Below are positions 1 to 6,668 of a DNA stretch of 17,899 bases, piece by piece. The stretch is taken from the NCBI GenBank assembly GCA_034722275.1, contig JAYENW010000032.1, positions 1-17,899 of the forward strand. The letters run 5' to 3'. The notes beneath the pieces are model-generated. The model did not search any database, was not told the DNA's origin, and worked only from the letters and a program-made list of their open reading frames with translations. Positions within the stretch are counted from its first letter, which is position 1. Every line of letters starts with the position of its first letter. The translations under genes were made by a program, and so were the position numbers. Source of the stretch: M55B177 sp034722275. GTDB lineage: Bacteria > Chloroflexota > Dehalococcoidia > GIF9 > AB-539-J10.

Positions 1-2
1 GC

Positions 3-341
3 CTTGCAGAGGCGCCAACAGACCCAGGCTCAAACTACCACATGGCGTTCTTTATTGATAATGCCAACTTGAAGGCAAGCACAAGGGGCCCTGGAGGCAC
101 ACAGGTTACAGATACGGGGATTGACCCTGCGCGTTTTGGCAGCTATACCCTGGTAATGATTAAGGACAGCAACACAAGTATCAAGTTCTATGTCAATGGG
201 GTACTAAAAGCAACTCACACGGATTCGACTAAGTTCCCCATTAGCTCGCTGAACGCCACGATGTATATCAAGACGCTTGCCGACCACAACAAAGACATCT
301 TCTTCTATCCCTTGAGAGCAGAGAGTTATGTGCTGACATAA
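3..341 (+). CDS. LamG/concanavalin-like phage structural protein, C-terminal part
   Basis: The frame is open from the left edge, so this is the last ~112 residues of a longer protein; the first internal Met is at base 42. The stretch YTLVMIKD...IKFYVNGVLKA resembles the beta strands of LamG/concanavalin-A-like jelly-roll domains, which in phages often sit in receptor-binding or decoration proteins of the tail. No catalytic residues are visible. It ends with TAA, and the next gene follows after 11 bases with a good ribosome binding site, so the two are probably co-transcribed. The tail-hub-like gene downstream supports a phage origin. The fold is inferred from a weak pattern; a generic carbohydrate-binding or structural role is the most that can be said. 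Confidence 0.55.
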   Translation, partial: LAEAPTDPGSNYHMAFFIDNANLKASTRGPGGTQVTDTGIDPARFGSYTLVMIKDSNTSIKFYVNGVLKATHTDSTKFPISSLNATMYIKTLADHNKDIFFYPLRAESYVLT

Positions 342-352
342 GGAGAAACCAA

Positions 353-583
353 ATGACCAGGTGGGAGCAGATTAAGAGAGGCTTGAGAACTTTCCTTTCC
401 ACAGGCGAGGAGTGGCATAGCTTCGTCACGGGCTTGTGCGAAATCCTGTGTCCCTGGCCGCCCCGCTGCACGGTGTGCGTTATGCCCTATCCTAATGAAT
501 ATCACTACTATGCCTTTGGCCGAGCCCTGGGTGTCATCATCTGGATATTGCTGGCGAAGCTGATACAGGCGTGGTTCTGGTAG
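353..583 (+). CDS. Small predicted membrane protein in phage tail module
   Basis: A 76-residue protein of no recognised family. AGGAG about 7 bases before the ATG supports the start. The N-terminal half is polar and basic. The middle is cysteine-rich, with four Cys at about residues 29-42 and a Pro-Trp-Pro-Pro run. The C-terminal ~20 residues, ALGVIIWILLAKLIQAWFW, form one hydrophobic segment ending in aromatic residues, consistent with a single membrane span or interfacial anchor. In a phage module this could be a holin-like or tail-associated membrane peptide, but one span and no charged tail make a holin call speculative. It lies between a LamG-like protein and a tail-hub-like protein. Confidence 0.55.
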   Translation: MTRWEQIKRGLRTFLSTGEEWHSFVTGLCEILCPWPPRCTVCVMPYPNEYHYYAFGRALGVIIWILLAKLIQAWFW

Positions 584-656
584 ACGATACCACAACATGT
601 AGGAAAAGATTTTATGATCCTGGAAATGAAATCAACATGTAGTAGAAAGGAATGGA

Positions 657-3182
657 ATGAGAGCATTAACCGCAACCCTGAAAGCAGCTCAGAAGAAAAG
701 CGATAGAGAGCCCTATGTGGAGGCGAAAGTCTATAACCTCCAGCAGGGCGTGGAGAGGCTGTCCTGGACCAGGCTCTATACGGGAACTGAGGGCGATAGC
801 CCTCACGGCATAGCCTTCGATGATGAAGGCAGCATGCACCGCATCCGTGTTGAGCCGCCGCTGTTTGCCGCCAAGCTGGTAGGTGCGGATGACGCCGAGA
901 TTGATGGCTCTTATGTCGCCGATGCTTTCCTGGCTGACCGTTTCACCGCGGTGAAGTCCGGTCCCATGACGCAGTTCAAAATCAAGTGCTCGGGCGCAGG
1001 ACATGTCAAGGTAGCCATCTACGCCAACAAGACAGGAGATAAGCCAGGGGATTTACTCAATGCTGAGAACGTTGGCCAGGAGGTAGTGGCAGGATGGAAT
1101 ACCATAAACTTCCCCGAAACGCAAATCACATCAGGAACTATCTACTGGCTGGCATCGATTGCTGACGCTGCCATCATCGCCCGACCCGCTCCGAAGGTGG
1201 GAGGCTATGGCTACTATTCCCGCTATGACAGACCTGAGACCTACGCTACCTGGACATTCCCCGACCCGGCAGGTGATTTCCCCTATGACAGCACCACGGT
1301 GAAGGACTTCGTGGCAGGCTGGCAGAAGGACACCCCAACAACCAAGCTGTACTATCAGAAAGTAGCCGACCCCGATGATTTGTCCGACTACTCGAGCTGG
1401 ACACTGGTTGCCTCGGACTGCCACGGAGAGTGTGCCATCGCCGCATCGGGAGCTAAGGTTTATATCTTTTACCGCAAGAACGATAACACCATCAGGAAGT
1501 ATTACAGCCATGACCACGGAGCGAGCTGGACAAATGCCCAGGTGTCCGTGCTGATAAATGTCCTCTCGATGTCAGCCTCATGGTGGCCCACTACCGATAA
1601 CGTGCTCTGCTTCTGTCTCAAGGCAACCACGCTCTACGCTGTCGTGCTGGATACTTCCACCCAGACAGCCCAGGAGTTTGAGGCTGTGCTGGCCCCCGTG
1701 CCAGACACTACCTACGGCATCGGCTCGACCTATGACCCGGGCTCAGGGAATATGGCTGTCATCTATGCTGCCAGGATAGACGCTCTCCCTTATGATTATT
1801 ACGCCTTGTTCCGAACTTACCTGGACAGGATAGCCGCCGATAACTATGTCTTCGGTGCTTTGAAGACCGTTATCAGCTCTCCCGACGGTGCTGAGATAAC
1901 CTATGAGTATCCCGACTGCCACCAACCGACCAGCCCCGCCAGCCGTGAGCCGATTCGTATCCTGGGCGTGGAGAAGTATGCAGGGATAACATCCTACAAG
2001 CGTCCGTTATTATCGCACCTGGTAATAGATACAGCGTGGAGTGACGCTACTTTCATTGAGCCCTGGCCATTCCTCGATATATCAGCCGACTACGGTTTAC
2101 GCATGGCCACAACCAGTGCGTATTACTGGCTAGAAGAACCCAACGGCGTCTGGCGAGCCAGCAGGGGAACGGCGACAGCCCTGGATATCTCCGACGATAT
2201 TCTGGAAGTGCACCAGGTAGTCAAGCCCGATAGCCCTGGCAGCCTGGTAATTCTCCTCGATAACCATGCGGGCAAGTATGCCCAGCCAGGAATAGGTGCG
2301 CTGGCAAAGCTAAAGAAAGGCAGCCAGGTGGAGCTCAAGCTGGGCTACAAGACCACGGCAGGCATCGAGTCCGTCGAGGCAGGGACTTACTGGGTAGATA
2401 GCTGGGAGTACCAGTTAAAACCCCGTTCCTCTGCCTTTGAGCTGAGGTGTATCGACGCCTGGGGACTGGCAGACCGCTGGATTGCCCGTTACAGCCTTAA
2501 CTGGAACAGAACGGCGGACAGTCCCCGAACGCTGTGGCAGATTATCTATGAGCTCATGGCTCACTTCGGTATCAAGCTGTGGAATAATCCCGCTGTTACT
2601 CAAAGCAGCGCCATGACCAACTTTCAGCCCGACTTCTACATCAGCCCAGCCAGCCGAGGCACATCCGAGATGAGGCGGTTACTGAGCTTCTGCCCCGATG
2701 GCCTTGTGCCCTATGGACTGAAGTCCTATACCAAAGACCTGAAGTCCGATGAGGCTCACTGCTACGACTACGGAACGGCTCATGTAATCCTGGAAGCGAG
2801 CTATACCGAGTATACCCCGATGACCCGAGCTCAGGTGATGGGAAGAACGGCGGCAGATGCCCGCGTAATCGAGAGTGCCTTCGATTGGGACGAGCTGGAG
2901 CGCGGTATTGATAACCTCTGGCTGAGGTATGACCCCAACCTCCAGGACGCCGCCACAGGACAGCGTCAGGCGGACGCCATGATGCGAGAGGAGGCTCAAA
3001 GGGGAAAGGGGGGAGGAATCAGAGTGCCTGTCAACTGCGGCCAGGAGCTCTATGATGTTATTCGTATCACCGACAGTCGAGTGGGCATGACAACGGAGAA
3101 GCGGCGTATTATGGGGATGATTATGGACTACACCCGCATCGGCAGCCACTACCAGCAAGTATTGACGCTAGGTGCGCCTTGA
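657..3182 (+). CDS. Phage tail hub/baseplate-like protein with an Asp-box segment
   Basis: An 841-residue protein. The start is supported by GAAAGGA just upstream of the ATG at 657. Its N-terminal ~100 residues look like a phage tail adaptor. The central part contains an Asp-box-like motif, SHDHGASW (residues 284-291), of the type found in sialidase-like beta-propellers, set in aromatic-rich strands. Residues ~500-841 have the flavour of gp27-like tail-hub domains: a run on LGYKT...GTYWVDSWEY followed by ELRCIDAWGLADRW, then a C-terminal region in which QELYDVIRITD precedes RRIMGMIMDYTR and ends on repeated short strands. Such proteins sit at the tail tip. The assignment is by pattern only; a tail-spike or adhesin-like protein is an alternative. 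Base composition is richer in G and C than the genes to the right. Confidence 0.6.
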   Translation: MRALTATLKAAQKKSDREPYVEAKVYNLQQGVERLSWTRLYTGTEGDSPHGIAFDDEGSMHRIRVEPPLFAAKLVGADDAEIDGSYVADAFLADRFTAVKSGPMTQFKIKCSGAGHVKVAIYANKTGDKPGDLLNAENVGQEVVAGWNTINFPETQITSGTIYWLASIADAAIIARPAPKVGGYGYYSRYDRPETYATWTFPDPAGDFPYDSTTVKDFVAGWQKDTPTTKLYYQKVADPDDLSDYSSWTLVASDCHGECAIAASGAKVYIFYRKNDNTIRKYYSHDHGASWTNAQVSVLINVLSMSASWWPTTDNVLCFCLKATTLYAVVLDTSTQTAQEFEAVLAPVPDTTYGIGSTYDPGSGNMAVIYAARIDALPYDYYALFRTYLDRIAADNYVFGALKTVISSPDGAEITYEYPDCHQPTSPASREPIRILGVEKYAGITSYKRPLLSHLVIDTAWSDATFIEPWPFLDISADYGLRMATTSAYYWLEEPNGVWRASRGTATALDISDDILEVHQVVKPDSPGSLVILLDNHAGKYAQPGIGALAKLKKGSQVELKLGYKTTAGIESVEAGTYWVDSWEYQLKPRSSAFELRCIDAWGLADRWIARYSLNWNRTADSPRTLWQIIYELMAHFGIKLWNNPAVTQSSAMTNFQPDFYISPASRGTSEMRRLLSFCPDGLVPYGLKSYTKDLKSDEAHCYDYGTAHVILEASYTEYTPMTRAQVMGRTAADARVIESAFDWDELERGIDNLWLRYDPNLQDAATGQRQADAMMREEAQRGKGGGIRVPVNCGQELYDVIRITDSRVGMTTEKRRIMGMIMDYTRIGSHYQQVLTLGAP

Positions 3183-3193
3183 AGCTATTCCCC

Positions 3194-3979
3194 TCATTCT
3201 GTCAGCGATGGCGGCTGTTGGGATGTAGCGAAGTTGAAAGCTGAGGACATGATTATTTCCTCTAGGCTGTGGCTCAGGCTTTCCCTGTTGGCATAGCGTA
3301 CGTTCAGAACTCTCGCCGAGATTTTTCCAGCTTCCCTGTCAAGACGCTGGCATTCTTTTACCAGTGGCTTGCGAATCAGCCTGTTCCCTCCAAAAAAGAT
3401 GTAATCCAGCTTATAATTGGCGAATCTCTCTTCAACTCTATTGCTGACCTTTCTCAGAAAGTCCTTTTTCTGCTCTTCTGTCCTGCGGGCAAATCTCTTC
3501 TGGCTGCTGCCGCCCTTCTTATGTTTTTTGTGGATATATCCTGTGCCTGTTTTCTGCTCCACCAACCTATCACCCTGGAAAATCCCTATAGAATATGAGC
3601 CCCAGGCTACCAGCACCACGCCCAGGGTGTATTCTGGCTCCAGTGTACTATATAACAGCGAAGTATCGAGCCTGCCAGTTGAGATTTTATTTTCAGCGAT
3701 GGGAAACGGTGGCAATACGATATATTTATTTCCTTCCTTCTGCCAGAGGATAGCTGCCCCCGTGCCGTATTTTTCAGCCTCATGGATAACCTCCTTGATG
3801 CTGCTTGCCTGGCGGATTTCTTCAACGCATATGCTATATTCACCCTCAAAGGATAGTTCGTCTATATCGTGAGGGAAGGACGATGGCTTCAAGTAGAGGC
3901 TGATGTAGCCCCCAGGACTCGTTTCCAGCCGGGACAAAAGCTCATAAAGCTTCCTCTGGCTCAGGGATTCTCTGTGCAT
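3194..3979 (-). CDS. Vms1-like release factor 1 (VLRF1) family, eRF1-like peptidyl-tRNA hydrolase
   Basis: A 261-residue protein. Its central segment, WGSYSIGIFQGDRLV followed by KKHKKGGSSQKRFARR (residues 126-166), matches the VLRF1 catalytic region, where GxxQ (here G157-S-S-Q160) plays the part of the GGQ of eRF1. In yeast Vms1/ANKZF1 this activity releases nascent chains from tRNA on stalled 60S subunits; bacterial VLRF1 proteins are predicted to act in ribosome rescue. A basic flank (KKHKK, KRFARR) suits rRNA/tRNA contact. I chose the ATG at 3979, one base after the TGA of the cyclase gene (TGA-C-ATG). A longer TTG start at 4096 would overlap the cyclase by 116 bases, and its AGGAG directly abuts the codon. 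The protein reads through to a normal stop near the phage tail gene. The family call is good; the cellular role is inferred. Confidence 0.7.
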   Translation of the reverse strand: MHRESLSQRKLYELLSRLETSPGGYISLYLKPSSFPHDIDELSFEGEYSICVEEIRQASSIKEVIHEAEKYGTGAAILWQKEGNKYIVLPPFPIAENKISTGRLDTSLLYSTLEPEYTLGVVLVAWGSYSIGIFQGDRLVEQKTGTGYIHKKHKKGGSSQKRFARRTEEQKKDFLRKVSNRVEERFANYKLDYIFFGGNRLIRKPLVKECQRLDREAGKISARVLNVRYANRESLSHSLEEIIMSSAFNFATSQQPPSLTE

Positions 3980-3980
3980 G

Positions 3981-5000
3981 TCAACTGTGAAAGCTGCAGA
4001 CCCTGTTTCTTCCCGACTGCTTGGCCTGATAAAGCGCTGTATCTGCCGCCTGCACCAGGCTATCCCTGTCTTTAGCATCTGTGGGGAAAGCGGCAACTCC
4101 TATGCTCACAGTCACTCTTCCCCCAGGCTGGCTCTGACTCTCTCCTTCAAATGGCTCCAGCTCCACTGCCCGCTGCAGCCTCCGTGCGACGAGAAAAGCG
4201 TTGCCTCTCTCAGTCGCTGGCAGCAAAACAGAAAACTCCTCACCTCCATAGCGATAGACTCTGTCCAGAGGCCGTATGTTTCTTATCAGTGTGGTTGTCA
4301 GCTTCTTGAGCAGTATATCCCCTTCAATATGCCCATGGAAGTCGTTGTACTCCTTGAACCAGTCTATGTCCATCATCAAGAGTGACAGCGCTTCTCCGTG
4401 CTGCCTGGCATCGGCGATATCGGCTGCAATGTCCACATCAAACTTCCTGCGGTTGAAGCACCCTGTGAGTCCATCCCTGATGGAAAGGTCAAGGACCTCA
4501 GAATAGATAAAGGAGCGCTCTATGGTTATAGATACCTCCTCTGCCAGCAGCTCTGTCAGATTCAGGTCCTCTTCATCAAAGGCATCTTTATTCCGGGCAT
4601 CAAGGTGGAGAATTCCCTTAATCTCACCCTTTACCATTATGGGCACGCAAATCAAGGATTTCACCTGACATCCTGCCGGAATGCACTCAGCGGCGGGGCT
4701 GCTGGCGACATCCCCGGTGAAGATAGACTTCTTTGTATCCAGCATGTGTCGTATGGTAGGCATATCTGCTGTGAAGTCAACCTGCCCCAGCGTTTTACTA
4801 AATCCCCTCTCAGCCATTACCTTGACACCTTTTCCCTCAATCAGGAGCAAAGCACAGCCATCGCAGCTAACTACTTCTGAAAGTTCTCGCACCAGAACTC
4901 GTGATACCTCCTTGGGGTCCAGGATGGTGCCCACGCTGTGGTGTATCCGCGTGATTGCCCTCAGCCTTTTGAGTTCATCTTTAGTTATCGTTTCTGCCAT
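3981..5000 (-). CDS. GAF-GGDEF diguanylate cyclase
   Basis: A 339-residue protein that would make cyclic di-GMP from two GTP. An N-terminal GAF sensor domain spans about residues 25-165. The GGDEF domain begins at IRDGLTGCFNRRKF. The active-site signature is GGEEF at 252-256, an active variant. RPLD at 243-246 lies exactly five residues upstream and fits the RxxD inhibitory site, so product feedback is likely. There is no transmembrane segment or signal peptide, so it is probably cytoplasmic. The start at 5000 is chosen because GGAGG lies five bases upstream; an alternative GTG at 5024 lacks this. It is immediately followed by the VLRF1 gene and probably forms a two-gene operon. The GAF ligand is unknown. 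Confidence 0.9.
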   Translation of the reverse strand: MAETITKDELKRLRAITRIHHSVGTILDPKEVSRVLVRELSEVVSCDGCALLLIEGKGVKVMAERGFSKTLGQVDFTADMPTIRHMLDTKKSIFTGDVASSPAAECIPAGCQVKSLICVPIMVKGEIKGILHLDARNKDAFDEEDLNLTELLAEEVSITIERSFIYSEVLDLSIRDGLTGCFNRRKFDVDIAADIADARQHGEALSLLMMDIDWFKEYNDFHGHIEGDILLKKLTTTLIRNIRPLDRVYRYGGEEFSVLLPATERGNAFLVARRLQRAVELEPFEGESQSQPGGRVTVSIGVAAFPTDAKDRDSLVQAADTALYQAKQSGRNRVCSFHS

Positions 5001-5005
5001 CTCAA

Positions 5006-5010
5006 CCTCC
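5006..5010 (-). promoter_or_regulatory. Ribosome binding site deciding the cyclase start
   Basis: On the minus strand GGAGG is followed by TTGAG and ATG, a 5-base spacing. It selects the ATG at 5000 over the upstream GTG at 5024 for the diguanylate cyclase. Confidence 0.75.
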
Positions 5011-5079
5011 TTTGCTTGGGTCACTCTGCCAGGAAGATGTCAGAAAAGGCCCAGCATCTCTCCAGCTATATCTATACAC

Positions 5080-5085
5080 ATTATA
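5080..5085 (-). promoter_or_regulatory. Possible -10 box for the cyclase-VLRF1 operon
   Basis: A perfect TATAAT on the minus strand, about 80 bases upstream of the cyclase ATG. The hexamer 17 bases further upstream (TGGAAC) is a poor -35, and the box lies inside the HNH remnant, so this is only a candidate. Confidence 0.3.
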
Positions 5086-5284
5086 CACGGGTGACATCTT
5101 ATGTTCCATACACAAAGTCTGTCCATTATCAATGGAGTTGTTGCCACCTTTATCTTTTGGTTTTATGTGGTCTACGCATAGCTCAACTCCATCTGCTATT
5201 CCCCTGCCGCAGAGCATGTGCGCCATAGAGCGGTGCATGGAGAGGCATAATGGAGGATGGTCTGGTCTGGCAGCATGAGGTTTC

Positions 5285-5986
5285 CTAAGATTTCTTCATT
5301 ACGAAAAGGTACTTGAATCCTCTCAGGTAAAATTTAAATTCTCTTGCGCGTTTATGCCATATGGCAGTGTTCGATGTCTGATTTCTCCTGGTAATACATA
5401 TGATGTCTATTGTCTCGAAATACCTGCAAAGCATCTCGTAAATCTTGAATCCTACGGGGATAAAACCAGACTTTTTCCTCCAGTGGTCTCCAATGAGCCA
5501 TGCCATGTCCTTATCAGGCTTTAGTACTCGATGTATTTCTTTGGCAACTTTCTCTAGCTCTGCAAAAAGCTCTTCTTTTTCACAGGAAATTTTTCCGATG
5601 CAATCAGGATGATCTGAATAGACTATGTTATTTGAGTAGGGAGAGTCTATAAAGACGAAATCGGCGGAGTTATCTTCTAGTGGTATCTGCCTGGCATCGT
5701 TTTCAACAATATCACTCCTATATGGGGCAATGTCATATCCGATGACCTGTCGGCCTAGTTCCTTCGCCACGTCTATGGCCGTCCCGCTTCCACACATTGG
5801 GTCAACTACGAAATCTCCAGGTTCGGTATATCTTTGCAGCAGGTTCCAGATAATAAAGGCGGGCGTTACGCCGCTGAATTTGTTGTCGCCATGAGGTTTA
5901 CTACCATAATTTTGAGTTGGGAAATCCCAGAGGGTGGTGGTTTCTATGACTGGTTCTGTTGCCTTATTTTTCCTTGCCTCTTTCAT
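5285..5986 (-). CDS. DNA methyltransferase (N4-cytosine/N6-adenine type) with DSPY motif, third MTase of the RM cassette
   Basis: A 233-residue SAM-dependent amino-methyltransferase. Motif I is DPMCGSGT (residues 62-69), motif II-like acidic GYDIAP at 83-88, and motif IV is DSPY (114-117), where the first Pro of the usual D/S-P-P-Y is Ser. The N-terminal LWDFPTQNYG and HGDNKFSGVTPAF (19-44) are typical of compact exocyclic-amine methylases in which motif I precedes motif IV. There is no separate target-recognition domain. Its ATG overlaps the end of the restriction endonuclease gene by 23 bases and has no clear Shine-Dalgarno sequence, so translation is probably coupled. It presumably protects the endonuclease site, alone or with the 461-aa methylase. 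Whether it makes N4-methylcytosine or N6-methyladenine cannot be read from the motifs. Confidence 0.85.
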   Translation of the reverse strand: MKEARKNKATEPVIETTTLWDFPTQNYGSKPHGDNKFSGVTPAFIIWNLLQRYTEPGDFVVDPMCGSGTAIDVAKELGRQVIGYDIAPYRSDIVENDARQIPLEDNSADFVFIDSPYSNNIVYSDHPDCIGKISCEKEELFAELEKVAKEIHRVLKPDKDMAWLIGDHWRKKSGFIPVGFKIYEMLCRYFETIDIICITRRNQTSNTAIWHKRAREFKFYLRGFKYLFVMKKS

Positions 5987-6668
5987 TGTCTATTAACTTT
6001 TCTAGGTCATCTATGAATTTATCAAACATTTTTACTCTGTTGCTTTCTTCAATTAAAGTCTCGCTCATCACGTAACTTCCATCGGTGTCAACTTCTACTA
6101 TTGCCCTCCCTTTTTTGGCTGGTTTCATTATGGTCAATGTTCCATCTTCGTCAGTTGTTACAAAAAACACCTTGATGCCTTTGGTGACTTGGTCTTGGGA
6201 TAGTTTTATTTTCCAGTAGCCTGTTTCTGCGATCCTTTCGCGTAGTGTGGATTTGCTTGAAAGTATAGCTACGATCTTTAGACTAGCAGGGTCGTAAATG
6301 ATTATATCTGCATCGGGGAGATGTAAGCCCCATTCACCATAATCGACTGATACTGCTCTTTTTACTCTGCTTAGTTCTTCAGTGAGATTCTTTGCTTTAG
6401 TGCGCTCTAATGTATTCCCTCTTACTATTTTCAATCCCAGTCCCTCGATCTCTCCTTGGATAATGTGGATGATGAGTTTCTCAAGGTTGTTCCCTTTAAA
6501 CCCCTTCCATGATTGCTCGTGGTCGTTATTTGGAGTTGGCTTTCTAAGCCAGTCCTTTTTGTGTATCTCCTTTGCTTCTTTCAAGAGCTCTGACACATGC
6601 TTGTAGGCATCTGCTCCAAATTCTTTCCTCTTCTCTTCATAAAGTTCCACCAGGTCGTCGAAAGTCAT
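5964..6668 (-). CDS. Type II restriction endonuclease, PD-(D/E)xK, BsaWI/CCGG-family-like
   Basis: A 234-residue protein. The candidate active site is PDAD (118-121) followed by strand IVAILSSK (132-139), giving P-D...S-x-K. Ser in place of the usual Glu before x-K occurs in the Cfr10I/NgoMIV group of CCGG cutters. The next residues, STLRER (140-145), resemble the K-x-T-x-R-x-R element that reads CCGG in that group; the following IAETGYWKIKL completes a helix. An N-terminal helix with NNLEKL (60-65) could carry another acidic residue. I therefore predict cleavage within a CCGG-containing site, as BsaWI (WCCGGW) does. The start is fixed by GGAGG five bases upstream and by a 4-base overlap with the preceding methylase gene. 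An exact family and site need alignment. Confidence 0.7.
   Translation of the reverse strand: MTFDDLVELYEEKRKEFGADAYKHVSELLKEAKEIHKKDWLRKPTPNNDHEQSWKGFKGNNLEKLIIHIIQGEIEGLGLKIVRGNTLERTKAKNLTEELSRVKRAVSVDYGEWGLHLPDADIIIYDPASLKIVAILSSKSTLRERIAETGYWKIKLSQDQVTKGIKVFFVTTDEDGTLTIMKPAKKGRAIVEVDTDGSYVMSETLIEESNRVKMFDKFIDDLEKLIDNERGKEK

Larger units (their letters stand above)
5002..5238 (-). pseudogene. HNH endonuclease remnant
   Basis: A 78-codon frame that can be read back to a TGA at 5298. It contains VDHIKPKDKGGNN followed by NGQTLCMEHK, the core of a phage/mobile HNH nuclease fold (DH...N...H), with CGRG upstream. Only one Cys of the usual first CxxC pair is visible. The region after EHK does not look like the normal HNH tail, and the remainder runs into the cyclase ribosome binding site. 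I read this as a decayed or truncated HNH gene. A very small active HNH protein cannot be excluded, since the DH and H residues are kept. It sits between the restriction cassette and the host-like operon, where mobile-element debris is expected. Confidence 0.5.

Noticed and set aside
593..642. Direct repeat CAACATGTAG twice, 40 bases apart
   Set aside because: Only two 10-base copies in a short gap; nothing links them to a regulatory or mobile function.
2679..3158. 159-residue minus-strand frame inside the tail gene
   Set aside because: It is antisense to the well-supported tail-hub-like protein, with His/Ser/Leu-rich composition and no ribosome binding site.
3980..4096. Longer TTG start for the release factor
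   Set aside because: It overlaps the cyclase gene by over 110 bases, AGGAG abuts the TTG with no spacing, and VLRF1 proteins begin near the residues after the ATG at 3979.
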